DNA of 46,662 nt from CAWUIH01 sp963922495 (GCA_963922495.1 CAWUIH010000006.1:1-46662), one strand, 5' to 3'; shown: positions 1-8,925, counted from the stretch's first letter. Notes: generated by a model not told the origin, from the letters alone. Made by a program: numbers and translations.

Positions 1-1776
1 ATTCAGGTGACTACTCAAGGTGGTACATCCCTGTCTATTGCGCTTAAATCGCAGATTTCGAGTGCATTGCATGCTCAAAAAATTACATATTCGTCTATTT
101 CTAAATCTAACAATATGTTATTAGTGCGCTTCCCAGACAGTGATGCCCAATTGAGAGCACAGAATGTGATTGAAGCAGTTGCTGGATCTAATTACAGTGT
201 TGCTCTTAACCTGGCTCCTCGCACACCACATTGGTTACGCGCAATTGGTGCACAACCCATGAAACTTGGATTAGATTTGCGTGGTGGCATTCACTTTCTA
301 TTAGATGTAGACACTAACGCACTAATAGGCAAACAGCAAAGCGGCGATATGCGTAATATGGCAGCGGCGTTACGGCGCGCCGGAATACGTTATAGTCATG
401 TTTCCAACAAAAGCAATACGATTACGTTACGTTTCCGAACCACTCTTTTGAGACAACAAGCCAACTCGTTATTAATGCGTCAGTTTCCTAATTATGATTT
501 TACGGTCGGTGGCTTCACATTGAGTGCTCGCTTGCGTGGTAATACTGAACGACAAGTACAACAAAATGCCATTGCACAAATCACGACTATTTTGCGAAAT
601 CGTGTTAATGAACTAGGGGTGGCAGAGCCTGTGATTCGGCAGCAAGGTGTTCATTATATTAGTGTGGATTTGCCGGGGATTCAAGATACTGCTAGAGCAA
701 AAAACTTAATTGGCAAGGTGGCTACAATTCAGCTACAACTTGAAGACACTCAAAACAGTGCGGCTGCTGCTGCCAAAAGTGGTATTGCCCCGTTTGGTAC
801 TAAATTTTACGATTATAATGGGCGACCTGTATTGCTTAAAAACACAGTAGTCCTTAGCGGAACATCAATTACCAGTGCTAACAGTGCTATTGGCCAAGAT
901 GGTCGCCCAGAAGTTGATATTCGTATCAGTGGTAGTCAGGTGTCTTCCTTTAATCGGATCACGGCAGCTAATATCGGTAAGCCATTGGCGGTTGTTTACG
1001 TAGAAACAAAAATGGAAAAGAAACTTATCAATGGCAAGTTAGTGACGCAACGACGCAATATCGAACGTGTTATTAATATTGCAATTATTCAAAGTGCTCT
1101 TGGTAATAGTTTCAATGTGACTGGCTTATCTTCTATGAAAGCAGCACAAAATCTTGCTTTGTTATTGCGTTCGGGGGCTTACCCAGTGCCGGTGGATTAT
1201 GCTCAAGAGCGAGTGGTGGGTCCAAGCCTTGGAAAAGAAAATATTCACAAAGGAGTGTTGTCAACTGAGGTCGGTTCACTGTTGGTAATCCTTTTCATGG
1301 CTTTGTACTATCGTGGTTTTGGTGTGATTGCCGATATGGCATTAGTCTTGAATATTATTTTTATCGTCGCAGTATTATCGATTTTGGGTGCGACGCTGAC
1401 ATTGCCTGGTATTGCTGGGATTGTGTTAACAGTTGGTATGGCTGTTGATGCCAATGTACTGATTAACGAGCGTATTCGCGAAGAATTACGTAATGGTGTT
1501 TCTCCACAGGCTAGTATTAGAGCTGGATATGATCGCGCATTTTCAACGATTGTGGATGCAAATGTGACGACATTAATCGTGATGGCAGTACTATTTGCAT
1601 TGGGTTCCGGCTCAGTGCAGGGTTTTGCTGTGACAACTACAATTGGTTTACTGTCTTCGATGATTACCGCAATATTTTTTACCCGTGCGGTAGTGAATCT
1701 GACGTATGGTGGGCGCCACATTAGGCAGCTTTCGATTGGTATCAAACAGAATCGCAGTGCGATAAATAAGAGATAG
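1..1776 (+). CDS. secD: Protein translocase subunit SecD (5' end outside window)
   Basis: SecD is the large RND-like partner of SecF. It uses the proton gradient to help pull preproteins through SecYEG at the inner membrane. The open frame runs in from the window edge and the first transmembrane helix is missing, so the gene starts upstream; the GTG at 7 is not the start. Visible are the periplasmic P1 region with LGLDLRGGIHF near codon 89, then the long periplasmic domain. A C-terminal block of membrane helices follows, with the family motif GMAVDANVLINERIREEL near codon 479, which contains the conserved transmembrane Asp. secF follows after 9 bases, the usual secDF order. yajC would be expected just upstream but cannot be seen. 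Confidence 0.97.
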   Translation: MQVTTQGGTSLSIALKSQISSALHAQKITYSSISKSNNMLLVRFPDSDAQLRAQNVIEAVAGSNYSVALNLAPRTPHWLRAIGAQPMKLGLDLRGGIHFLLDVDTNALIGKQQSGDMRNMAAALRRAGIRYSHVSNKSNTITLRFRTTLLRQQANSLLMRQFPNYDFTVGGFTLSARLRGNTERQVQQNAIAQITTILRNRVNELGVAEPVIRQQGVHYISVDLPGIQDTARAKNLIGKVATIQLQLEDTQNSAAAAAKSGIAPFGTKFYDYNGRPVLLKNTVVLSGTSITSANSAIGQDGRPEVDIRISGSQVSSFNRITAANIGKPLAVVYVETKMEKKLINGKLVTQRRNIERVINIAIIQSALGNSFNVTGLSSMKAAQNLALLLRSGAYPVPVDYAQERVVGPSLGKENIHKGVLSTEVGSLLVILFMALYYRGFGVIADMALVLNIIFIVAVLSILGATLTLPGIAGIVLTVGMAVDANVLINERIREELRNGVSPQASIRAGYDRAFSTIVDANVTTLIVMAVLFALGSGSVQGFAVTTTIGLLSSMITAIFFTRAVVNLTYGGRHIRQLSIGIKQNRSAINKR

Positions 1777-1785
1777 GTTGTATTA

Positions 1786-2700
1786 ATGGAATTTTTTAAA
1801 TCTAACACCAAGATTCCTTTTATGCGACAACGGCTTGGTGCAGCGGTCTTCTCGATTATTATCTTTATTGCGTCGATTATTGGGCTGAGCATTTATGGTT
1901 TGAACTTAGGGCTTGATTTTACCGGTGGAACCCAAGTAGATGTTTCATTTCCGCATTCGGTCAGCACAGTCACCATTCGCAGTAAGCTTGTAAAGTCTGG
2001 ATTTCCGCAAGCAATGGTGCAGGCTTACGATGTCAAAAATATCAGTGTGCGTGTGGCACCTCATGCTGATTTAACGCAAAATCAATTGCGCCCAAAACTA
2101 CTCGGTGCATTGCCTGAGGGTACAATAGCCTCACTTGCGTATATTGGCCCTCAAGTGGGCAAGCAACTAATTACTAATGGTATTTTGGCGGTGATTGTGG
2201 CCCTGATTGGTACAATGGCTTATATCGCATTGCGATTTGAATTTCGTTTTGCGATTAGTGCTGCGTTGGCATTGATTCATGATCCCATTTTAATTTTAGG
2301 CATTTTTGCATATACTCATCTTGAGTTTAATCTAGTAGTTTTAGCGGGTGTATTAACGGTTATTGGTTACTCACTAAATGACACTATTGTGGTCTATGAT
2401 CGTGTGCGTGAAAATTTTCGAAAATTACGGCGCGGCACTGCAACCGAAGTGATGAATTTATCAATTAATCAGACATTGTCACGTACTATCATGACATCAG
2501 GTTTGACTCTACTCGTCGTGCTAGCATTGGCAATTTTTGGCGGTGAGACATTGCGCCCATTTGCCATTGCTTTAATTGTTGGTATTGTCATTGGAACCTA
2601 TTCCTCAATTTATGTTGCTGGCTCAATGGCGATTGCTTTTGGCCTCGATCGCAAGCACTTATTGCAAAATACCAAAAAAACTGAGGATAGGTTACCGTGA
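1786..2700 (+). CDS. secF: Protein translocase subunit SecF
   Basis: SecF forms the inner-membrane SecDF complex with SecD. The 304-residue length is normal for the family. The first membrane helix (about residues 17-37) is followed by the SecF signature GLNLGLDFTGGTQ, then a periplasmic segment and five more helices. The motif SLNDTIVVYDRVREN near residue 200 matches the conserved helix-4 region of SecF. The ATG at 1786 lies 9 bases after the secD stop, so the pair is surely co-transcribed. It ends 22 bases before the stop of the convergent suhB gene, with no obvious terminator hairpin between them. Confidence 0.97.
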   Translation: MEFFKSNTKIPFMRQRLGAAVFSIIIFIASIIGLSIYGLNLGLDFTGGTQVDVSFPHSVSTVTIRSKLVKSGFPQAMVQAYDVKNISVRVAPHADLTQNQLRPKLLGALPEGTIASLAYIGPQVGKQLITNGILAVIVALIGTMAYIALRFEFRFAISAALALIHDPILILGIFAYTHLEFNLVVLAGVLTVIGYSLNDTIVVYDRVRENFRKLRRGTATEVMNLSINQTLSRTIMTSGLTLLVVLALAIFGGETLRPFAIALIVGIVIGTYSSIYVAGSMAIAFGLDRKHLLQNTKKTEDRLP

Positions 2701-2722
2701 TGCCTAGCATTTGTTGCGGTAA

Positions 2723-3520
2723 TTATTCCTGTAAAGTTTCTTCGATAGTTTTTAAAAGCGATTTATATATTTTCGGATTTCCTGCAACTACATTTCCATT
2801 TTCTAAAAATTGTTGCTCGCCGTGAATATCTTTAATGATTCCTCCGGCCTCAGAAACCAGCAAACTACCTGCCGCGATATCCCAAGGTTTTAAGTCTAAC
2901 TCCCAAAAGCCATCAAGTCGACCCGCAGCAACGTATGCTAAATCTAATGCTGCAGCTCCGGCACGGCGTATATCGCAGGATTCCGGCAACACTTTGCGAA
3001 AAATCTTCATATATGCACGCATATGATGACTGGATTTAAATGGAAAACCGGTGCCAATAAGTGCATTTTCCATTTTTTTACAATTACTAACGCGGATGCG
3101 GCGGTTATTTAATTGCGCTCCGCTGCCACGGACAGCGGTAAACATTTCTTGCCGTAATGGGTCGTAGACCAAACCTACTTCTAAGTCATTACGCCTACGC
3201 AGTGCAATTGAAATACCGAACTGTGGTAATCCATGAATAAAATTTGCTGTTCCGTCTAGGGGGTCGATAATCCATTGAAACTCATCTTTACTGCCATGAT
3301 TTTCACCCGACTCTTCGGCAAGGATAGAATGATCCGGATAAGCTTTTCGGATTGTGGCAATGATCTCTTGTTCCGAAAGTTTGTCAACTTGGGTGACAAA
3401 ATCCTTCGATTGTTTTTCGGTAACATTTAACATGTCGAGACGGTCGACGAACTGAACAATGATTTTGGCAGCCGAACGTGCCGCTTGAATCGCGATGTTG
3501 AGCATCGGATGTGTAGCCAT
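2723..3520 (-). CDS. suhB: Inositol-1-monophosphatase family protein SuhB
   Basis: Mg2+-dependent phosphatase of the inositol monophosphatase superfamily. In enterobacteria SuhB also joins the rRNA antitermination complex; that second role is known for E. coli and only inferred here. The start is placed at the ATG at 3520, giving 265 residues beginning MATHPMLNIA, which matches the SuhB N-terminus. It has a GGGA ribosome-binding site about 9 bases upstream. The in-frame GTG at 3535 lacks such support. Metal-binding motifs are visible: the acidic pair E69-E70, WIIDPLDGTANFIHG around residues 84-97, and WDIAAG with the conserved Asp near residue 214. Gene order secDF-suhB-trmJ is common in gammaproteobacteria. 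Confidence 0.93.
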   Translation of the reverse strand: MATHPMLNIAIQAARSAAKIIVQFVDRLDMLNVTEKQSKDFVTQVDKLSEQEIIATIRKAYPDHSILAEESGENHGSKDEFQWIIDPLDGTANFIHGLPQFGISIALRRRNDLEVGLVYDPLRQEMFTAVRGSGAQLNNRRIRVSNCKKMENALIGTGFPFKSSHHMRAYMKIFRKVLPESCDIRRAGAAALDLAYVAAGRLDGFWELDLKPWDIAAGSLLVSEAGGIIKDIHGEQQFLENGNVVAGNPKIYKSLLKTIEETLQE

Positions 3521-3606
3521 ATGTTGTATTCCCACATTGAAAGTCGGCTATGATAGCAAAAAGTTGTGCTCTTATGAAGTTAAGTACAACATGATATCAT
3601 GCAGCG

Positions 3607-4353
3607 ATGAAGCAAGATATTCGTATTGTACTAGTGAATCCCTCTCATCCAGGTAACATTGGTGCTACTGCAAGAGCAATGAAAAATATGCATTTTTCAG
3701 AGCTGGTGCTGGTTGCACCCGAATTATTTCCCCATAGCCAAGCGACAGCAATGGCCGCAGGTGCAGATGATGTCCTACAGAGTGCAGCCGTTGTAGAAAC
3801 GTTACCTCAAGCACTCGTGGATTGCACAATGGTATTTGGAACAAGTGCTCGTAGTCGATCCCTAGCGATTTCTCCGCTGAGTCCCGAACATTGTGCTGCA
3901 CGAATTGCCGCTGATCCAGAACGCAAAGTAGCAGTAGTATTTGGGCGTGAAAGTAGTGGTTTGAGCAATGCCGAACTTGCTTACTGTCATTACCACATTC
4001 ATATTCCAGCTAATCCACAATTTAGCTCTTTAAATCTCTCTCAAGCGGTGCAGGTAGTTGTTTATGAGCTCTATAAAGCGCTGTCACAATCTGTGGAATT
4101 ATCTGATGTCGAATTTAGACAGTTAGCTTCTGCTGATCAAATGCTAGGGTTTTTTGAACATTTGCAAGCGACATTGATCAACATTGGTTTTATTGATCCC
4201 AAGCAACCTAAGCTGTTGTTGCAACGTTTAATGCGGCTTTTTAATCGTGCTGAAGTTGATAAAACGGAATTAAATATCTTGCGTGGTATATTGAGTGCAG
4301 TTAATAAACGTTGTTATACTGAAGAAAAATCAGTAATAGACAAAGAATCATAG
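3607..4353 (+). CDS. trmJ: tRNA (cytidine/uridine-2'-O-)-methyltransferase TrmJ
   Basis: SPOUT-class methyltransferase that 2'-O-methylates position 32 of several tRNAs using S-adenosylmethionine. The 248-residue protein has the family's N-terminal VLVNPSHPGNIGATARAMKN block with its conserved Asn and Arg. The C-terminal knot motifs VFGRESSGLSNAEL (about residue 115) and SSLNLSQAVQVVVYELY (about residue 145) are also present. It diverges from suhB across an 86-base gap. A cysteine desulfurase gene follows, as in the trmJ-iscRS arrangement of many gammaproteobacteria, but no iscR lies between them. Confidence 0.95.
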   Translation: MKQDIRIVLVNPSHPGNIGATARAMKNMHFSELVLVAPELFPHSQATAMAAGADDVLQSAAVVETLPQALVDCTMVFGTSARSRSLAISPLSPEHCAARIAADPERKVAVVFGRESSGLSNAELAYCHYHIHIPANPQFSSLNLSQAVQVVVYELYKALSQSVELSDVEFRQLASADQMLGFFEHLQATLINIGFIDPKQPKLLLQRLMRLFNRAEVDKTELNILRGILSAVNKRCYTEEKSVIDKES

Positions 4354-4481
4354 TGACGAAACATAAAGGTAAGAATCATGGTTTCCCACTACTATCCGCT
4401 TCAACTTAATTATCCGAATTCATAATAAAAACAGTTTTCTTTCAGGTCGGGGGTTAACAAAATTGACACAATGAGGGTATT

Positions 4482-5684
4482 TTGACAATTTATCTTGATT
4501 ACATGGCGACATCTCCGGTTGACCCAGCAGTTGCAAAAGCCATGTCAGAATGTATGACGATGGAGGGAATTTTTGCTAATCCAGCTTCTCAAACTTATCA
4601 ACTTGGATGGCAAGCTTCTCAATTAGTAGAAAATGCAGCTCAACAAGTTGCCGAATTAGTCCACTGCAGTCCTGAAGAGCTTGTTTGGACTTCAGGGGCA
4701 ACTGAATCTGATAACCTGGCAATTCTAGGTGTTGCTGAGAGTTATCAACGAAACGGTAAGCATCTGATTACTATGGCCACCGAACACAAAGCGATTCTTG
4801 ATCCTTGTCGTTATCTTGAAACCCAGGGTTTTGAAGTGACTTATCTTAAACCGTCACGTGACGGTTTGTTGGATCTCGATGAATTTAAGGCAGCTATTCG
4901 ACCTGATACACTTTTGGCGAGTATTATGTTGGTAAATAATGAGACGGGTGTCATTCAGGATATTCCTCAGATTAGTGAAATCGCGCGTAAACACAATATC
5001 CTGATGCATTGTGATGCCGCTCAAGCTACGGGTAGAGTACCCATAAACTTGTCTCAATGGCCAGTCGATTTGATGTCTTTAGCAAGCCACAAGTCATACG
5101 GCCCTAAAGGTATTGGCGCCTTGTATGTTCGTCAGAAACCTCGAGTGCGTTTATCTTCGCAAATATATGGTGGTGGCCATCAACGCGGAATGCGATCTGG
5201 CACCCTACCCACTCACCAAATTGTGGGAATGGGTAAAGCATTTGAGATTGCCCAGCAACGATTTAATCAAGATCAACAACATATTGAAAAATTATCCCGA
5301 AAATTGTGTTCACCACTCAATCAATTGTCTGGTTTTTATGTAAATGGAGCAAACGCGCCGAAGATTCCGGGTTGTGTCAATTTTTATTTTGAAGGTGTTG
5401 AGGGCGAATCGTTGATGCTCAGCTTGCATGAACTAGCATTATCCAGTGGTTCGGCATGTAATTCTGCAAACCCCGATCCCTCGCATGTACTGCTCGCCAT
5501 GGGGTTACCGCGAATGAGCGCCTACAATTCATTACGTTTAAGTATCGGTCGCTTTACTTCAGAAACTGATATTGACCACAGTATCGTATTAATTACCCAG
5601 GCAGTCCAGCGTCTTAGAAGTATGTCACCGATATGGGATTCAGTGAAAAATCAACTTCAAACCACTACAAAGACCTCTTTATGA
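4482..5684 (+). CDS. iscS: Cysteine desulfurase, IscS/NifS family
   Basis: PLP enzyme that takes sulfur from cysteine as a persulfide and passes it to scaffold proteins or tRNA-thiolation partners. All key residues are present: His102 in TEHKA, the PLP-binding Lys204 in SLASHKSYGPKG, and the catalytic Cys326 in SSGSACNSAN. The start is the TTG at 4482, preceded by a GAGGGT ribosome-binding site at 4473-4478; the ATG at 4471 reads into a stop. The 400-residue length is normal for IscS. The C-terminal tail that docks IscU in E. coli differs from the E. coli sequence. Its stop overlaps the start of an IscU-like gene. No iscR, iscA, hscBA or fdx is linked, so this may be a second, specialised desulfurase rather than the core ISC enzyme. 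Confidence 0.9.
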   Translation: MTIYLDYMATSPVDPAVAKAMSECMTMEGIFANPASQTYQLGWQASQLVENAAQQVAELVHCSPEELVWTSGATESDNLAILGVAESYQRNGKHLITMATEHKAILDPCRYLETQGFEVTYLKPSRDGLLDLDEFKAAIRPDTLLASIMLVNNETGVIQDIPQISEIARKHNILMHCDAAQATGRVPINLSQWPVDLMSLASHKSYGPKGIGALYVRQKPRVRLSSQIYGGGHQRGMRSGTLPTHQIVGMGKAFEIAQQRFNQDQQHIEKLSRKLCSPLNQLSGFYVNGANAPKIPGCVNFYFEGVEGESLMLSLHELALSSGSACNSANPDPSHVLLAMGLPRMSAYNSLRLSIGRFTSETDIDHSIVLITQAVQRLRSMSPIWDSVKNQLQTTTKTSL

Positions 5685-6046
5685 AGTACTCTTCCCCAGT
5701 GCAGCGTTATTTTTTTGATAATTCACATGTTATTCCATCAAATGTTAGCATGAGCGAGTTTTTGCGCGCTGAAAAGGGGTCTTTAGAACAGGGTTATATC
5801 ATAAAACTATTGATTACTGTTAAAGAGGGGATTATTCAAAAAGCTTATTTTCAAGCATATGCTTCACCGATATTAATCGCGGGTTTATCGTTTACTTGTT
5901 CTTGGTTGATCGGAAAGACTATTATTCAAGCCCAACAACTTGATTTCAAATACCTCTCAAAATCCTTAGCGCTATCGTCATTGCAAATTCACCGAATATT
6001 AATAATTAAACATCTGCTTAAGGATCTCCTTGCTCAGCAATCTTAA
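5681..6046 (+). CDS. IscU-like protein lacking all three cluster-ligand cysteines
   Basis: This 121-residue protein aligns along its whole length with the IscU/NifU-N scaffold: an N-terminal KYSSPVQRYFF block (IscU YSEKVxDHxxNP), KLLITVKEGIIQKAYFQAY, IAGLSFTCSWLIGKT and a C-terminal LQIHRILIIKHLLKDLL. The cluster ligands are gone. Cys37 is Gln37, the neighbouring Asp39 is Tyr39, Cys63 is Ser62 and Cys106 is Arg105. Only the ligand-adjacent His104 remains, and the sole cysteine (Cys73) is at a non-ligand site. The start is taken as the ATG at 5681, which overlaps the iscS stop as ATGA, implying translational coupling. An upstream ATG at 5633 would overlap iscS by 52 bases. It cannot hold a cluster in the normal IscU way; a role as partner or modulator of the adjacent desulfurase is inferred. 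Confidence 0.75.
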   Translation: MKYSSPVQRYFFDNSHVIPSNVSMSEFLRAEKGSLEQGYIIKLLITVKEGIIQKAYFQAYASPILIAGLSFTCSWLIGKTIIQAQQLDFKYLSKSLALSSLQIHRILIIKHLLKDLLAQQS

Positions 6047-6049
6047 ATC

Positions 6050-6140
6050 CAGAAAAAGCAGTTAAGTACGATTAAATGATGTAATAGATTGATAGAGATC
6101 GCGTAATAAAAATTGTCGCAGTCACCTTGTTGGTAGGGTA
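6050..6140 (-). repeat. Dispersed intergenic repeat, copy C (inverted relative to copies A and B)
   Basis: The minus strand of about 6078-6135 matches the plus strand at about 43761-43806, with roughly 39 of 45 bases identical by eye around a GACTGCGACAATTTTTATTA core. It matches 38264-38312 more loosely. A separate block on the plus strand at about 6050-6073, CCAGAAAAAGCAGTT onwards, resembles 43678-43702. The two blocks therefore have opposite relative orientation here compared with copy B. It lies directly after the IscU-like gene. No open reading frame explains it. Confidence 0.65.
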
Positions 6141-6569
6141 ATGTGCTTCGAAATTTACTCAATAGTTATTTGTAGCATCAATCTTAATAGCTGTGGAGCA
6201 GGACGTTATTATTACATATTCGAATAATGAGGTCCGCTGCCATCTTCTGGTATTGTTTATTTAATATTTTCTGTGGGTTCTTTATAGTGTATCGGCTGCC
6301 GATATGCCTGATTTTATGGTTGTGTGTATTGCTTTTAATTTCACCGCATTCACAAAGCCTGCGGCACAGTCTGCAATAGCCCTCAGCTAAAATAACTTGA
6401 TTTGTGTAGAGACAAATATCGGTTTCATAGTTTGATTCCTAATCAAACTCAAATGATTTATTTTGTTCACCGTTCAACATATTTTTGCTGTTTCGACTGA
6501 CTTCAAAAGCGGTATAATAATCTTCATTCGTAACAATCTAAAGACTTCAACTACATAAGGACCCTCTTA
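6141..6569. other. Gene-poor region upstream of the dienelactone hydrolase gene
   Basis: No gene with a credible start is visible. A perfect 9-base inverted repeat with a 3-base spacer lies at 6429-6449 (AGTTTGATT then AATCAAACT) with no T-run after it, so it looks more like an operator or structured element than a terminator. On the minus strand there is an 84-codon open stretch from about 6434 down to 6182. It has several Cys residues but no usable start codon and no recognised homology. A TATAAT hexamer at 6513-6518 is a plausible -10 element for the next gene. Confidence 0.4.
6513..6518 (+). promoter_or_regulatory. Candidate -10 element for the dienelactone hydrolase gene
   Basis: A perfect TATAAT lies 51 bases before the ATG at 6570. 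The -35 region 16-17 bases upstream is poor (TTCGAC), so the promoter is only a suggestion. Confidence 0.35.
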
Positions 6570-7280
6570 ATGACGATCAAAAAAATAGAATATTCTCATG
6601 GCAACCATACATTAGAAGCTTTTGTGGCTTATCCTAAAGCCAGTAGCCCGAAACCGGCTGTGTTAATTGCTCACGCTTGGAGAGGAAGAGATGAATTTGT
6701 TGAGCAAAAAGCGCGACAAATGGCTGCTCTCGGCTACGTCGGCATTGCAGTGGATGTCTATGGCAAAGGTATTTTGGGTACAGATGTTGACTCTTGTTTA
6801 AAGTTAATGCAGCCGTTAATGGATGACCGGGCATTACTACGGGAGCGTTTGCAAAGCGGTTATGATGTAGTCAAAACGCTTCAAGCGGTTGATACTAATC
6901 ACATTGCAGCCATCGGTTACTGTTTCGGAGGCTTATGCGTATTAGATATGGCACGTCATGGTATGGAGCTATGTGGTGTAGTTAGTGTCCACGGTATTCT
7001 ATCGAATACGGATCATATTGCTAACAAAGCTATCAAACCAAAGGTGCTCGTCTTGCACGGTTTTGATGATCCCATGGTGCTGCCAGAGGCGACTTTGAAT
7101 TTCCAAAAAGAAATGACAGCAGCGCAAGCCGACTGGCAATTTCATACTTTTGGTAATACCACGCATGCTTTTACCAATCCAAAAGCCAATGAGCCACTAG
7201 AAGGAAGACTTTACAGTTCAGTTGCAGATCGGCGCACGAATATGATGATTGAACAGTTTCTGGTAGAAAGCTTTTCGTGA
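6570..7280 (+). CDS. Dienelactone hydrolase family protein
   Basis: Alpha/beta-hydrolase fold enzyme of the dienelactone hydrolase family. These are cytosolic hydrolases using a Cys-Asp-His triad. The triad can be placed: nucleophile Cys118 in IGYCFGGL, Asp166 or Asp167 in HGFDDPMV, and His199 in THAFTNP. The 236-residue length is typical. The ATG at 6570 has a weak AAGGA ribosome-binding site. Natural substrates of chromosomal members are mostly unknown, so no pathway is claimed. It ends 3 bases into the remnant of etfB, whose original start overlaps its stop, suggesting an ancestral operon with the ETF genes. Confidence 0.88.
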   Translation: MTIKKIEYSHGNHTLEAFVAYPKASSPKPAVLIAHAWRGRDEFVEQKARQMAALGYVGIAVDVYGKGILGTDVDSCLKLMQPLMDDRALLRERLQSGYDVVKTLQAVDTNHIAAIGYCFGGLCVLDMARHGMELCGVVSVHGILSNTDHIANKAIKPKVLVLHGFDDPMVLPEATLNFQKEMTAAQADWQFHTFGNTTHAFTNPKANEPLEGRLYSSVADRRTNMMIEQFLVESFS

Positions 7281-7969
7281 AAATATTGGTTGCGATCAAA
7301 TAAGTGGTCGATTACGCTGTAAAAATTCGCGTCAAATCTGACAACAGCGGTGTGGAGACTGGTAATGTCAAACTTTCTATGAACCCGTTTGACGAAATTG
7401 CCTTAGAGGAGGCCGTACGTCTAAAAGAAAATAAGTTAGCTACCGAGGTTGTGGCGGTTTCTATCGGTTCTCATTCAACCAAAAACGTGTTGCAACGTGC
7501 ATTAGCGCTTGGGGCTGACCGTGCTATTCATGTGGTTACTGAATATATCTACGAAGCACTTAATATTGCAAAAATTCTTAGATTTATTAGTCATTGTGAA
7601 CAGCCGCAGCTAGTTTTGTTAGGCAAACAAGCGATTGAGGATGACTGTAATCAAACAGGTCAAATGCTCGCGGCATTACTGAATTGGCCTCAAGCTACTT
7701 TTGCGTCCAAAATTGTTATTAAAGCGCAAAGTGTAATTACCTGCTGTGATTACTAGTGACCTGCGTTTAAATGAACCCCGATTTATTACTTTACCAAATA
7801 TCCTCAAAGCAAAAAATAAACCGCTACAAACTATTGCACTCGAGTCTTGTGATCTCACATTGAAACCTTGGAAGTTACAGAGCCACCGACGAGGAAATCA
7901 GGAATAAAAGCAAAGACTATCAAAGAATTTATGGGTTATTTAAAATTAGATAATAGGATTTTAGGTTGA
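7277..7969 (+). pseudogene. etfB: Broken etfB (electron transfer flavoprotein beta subunit)
   Basis: ETF-beta pairs with ETF-alpha to carry electrons from acyl-CoA dehydrogenases to the quinone pool. The original start is GTG 7277, giving KILVAIK. A TAA at 7301-7303 then replaces the conserved Arg of AVKRVVDY, and the frame continues VVDYAVKIRVKSDNSGVETG. Near 7735 a deletion of about 20 codons with a frameshift removes the segment before AVITSDLRLNEPRF. A second frameshift near 7870 leads into the true C-terminus EPPTRKSGIKAKTIKEFMGY, which ends at TGA 7967-7969. With one stop and at least two shifts it cannot be functional. The etfA remnant starts inside its last codons, the normal etfBA arrangement. 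Confidence 0.95.
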
Positions 7970-8912
7970 GTATATTATTACTGGTCGAACATAATGGTAC
8001 TCTCCCTAGTATCTCCACGCTATGCAGTATACGCGCTTGTTATCAATGGCGTTTGCCAATCACGTTATTGGTGGTTGGTGAGGGCAGCACTACGGTTGCT
8101 ACAAGGCTACGGTCAATTGAAAATATTTATGAAGTTTTAGTGGTAACTAATTCTTACTATCATAATTTTTTGCCTGAACGTATCGCACTCTTGATAGTAT
8201 TACTTGCAGCAAACTATTCCCATATGGCAGCCCCAGCAACTACCTTTGGCAAAAATATTATACCAAGAGTAGCGGCTTTGTTAGATATCGCTCAAATCAG
8301 CGATGTCGTGGAGATAATCGATACTAATACCTGCAAATGTCCTATTTATGCCGGAAATGCATATGTGTGATTCGCTCCCTTGACGATAAACAAGTTATCA
8401 CCATTCGCTAGCGCCTTCGATAAAGCACAACCTTATGATGATACTGAGGCCAGGATGTGGGAAGTGAATTCCAACGGTGACAATACCCAATCTATTTGGC
8501 TTGAGGTAGAATCGAGCTTTGCAGGTAGGCCGCAGCTGAGTTCATCAGATATTGTGATATCTGGTGGCTGAGGATTGCAAACTCAGCAGAATTTTGAGCG
8601 TCTCTCTCAAATTGCACAAAGATTGGATGCAGCAATGGGCGCTACTCGTGCTGCAGTAGATGCTGGTTTGGTCTCTAATGCATATCAAGTGGGTCAAACA
8701 GGTAAAGTAGTTGCTCCTAATGTTATATATATCGCAGTGGGGCTCTCTGGGGCCGTGCACACGTAGCTGGGATGCGTGAAAGTAAGGTAATTGTGGCGAT
8801 TAATAACGATCCCAATGCACTTATTTTTAAGATTGCTGATTACTGTCTTGTAGCAGATATTGAAGAAGTATTGCCTGAATGGGGGCAAGTATTGACTGAA
8901 CTAGAATTTTAA
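7966..8912 (+). pseudogene. etfA: Broken etfA (electron transfer flavoprotein alpha subunit)
   Basis: ETF-alpha carries the FAD of the ETF heterodimer. Matching segments appear in order: MSILLLVEHNG at 7966, the LAPATTFGK-type block AAPATTFGKNIIPRVAALL, AQISDVVEI, YAGNA, RSLDDKQVITIR, DIVISGG, VGQTGKVVAP, YIAVGLSGAVH and AGMRESKVIVAINNDPNA, ending at TAA 8910-8912. They lie in several frames. Shifts occur near 8365, 8405 and 8752. A TGA at 8569-8571 sits where the conserved Arg of SGGRG is encoded, looking like a CGA-to-TGA change. Loss of both subunits together implies that ETF-dependent oxidation is no longer used, unless another etf copy exists elsewhere. Confidence 0.95.
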
Positions 8913-8925
8913 CTGGAGTTTTTTT

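Noticed and set aside
1308..1892. 194-codon minus-strand open frame across secD/secF
   Set aside because: It lies wholly under the well-supported secD/secF coding sequence, has no ribosome-binding site and its translation resembles no family.
4354..4481. Remnant of iscR between trmJ and iscS
   Set aside because: Only 128 bases are present and no frame shows helix-turn-helix or Rrf2-type sequence.
5633..5680. Upstream ATG extending the IscU-like protein by 16 residues (GFSEKSTSNHYKDLF)
   Set aside because: It superficially resembles the IscU N-terminus (YSEKVIDHY), but the internal MKYSSPVQRYFF aligns better and has the ATGA overlap with iscS.
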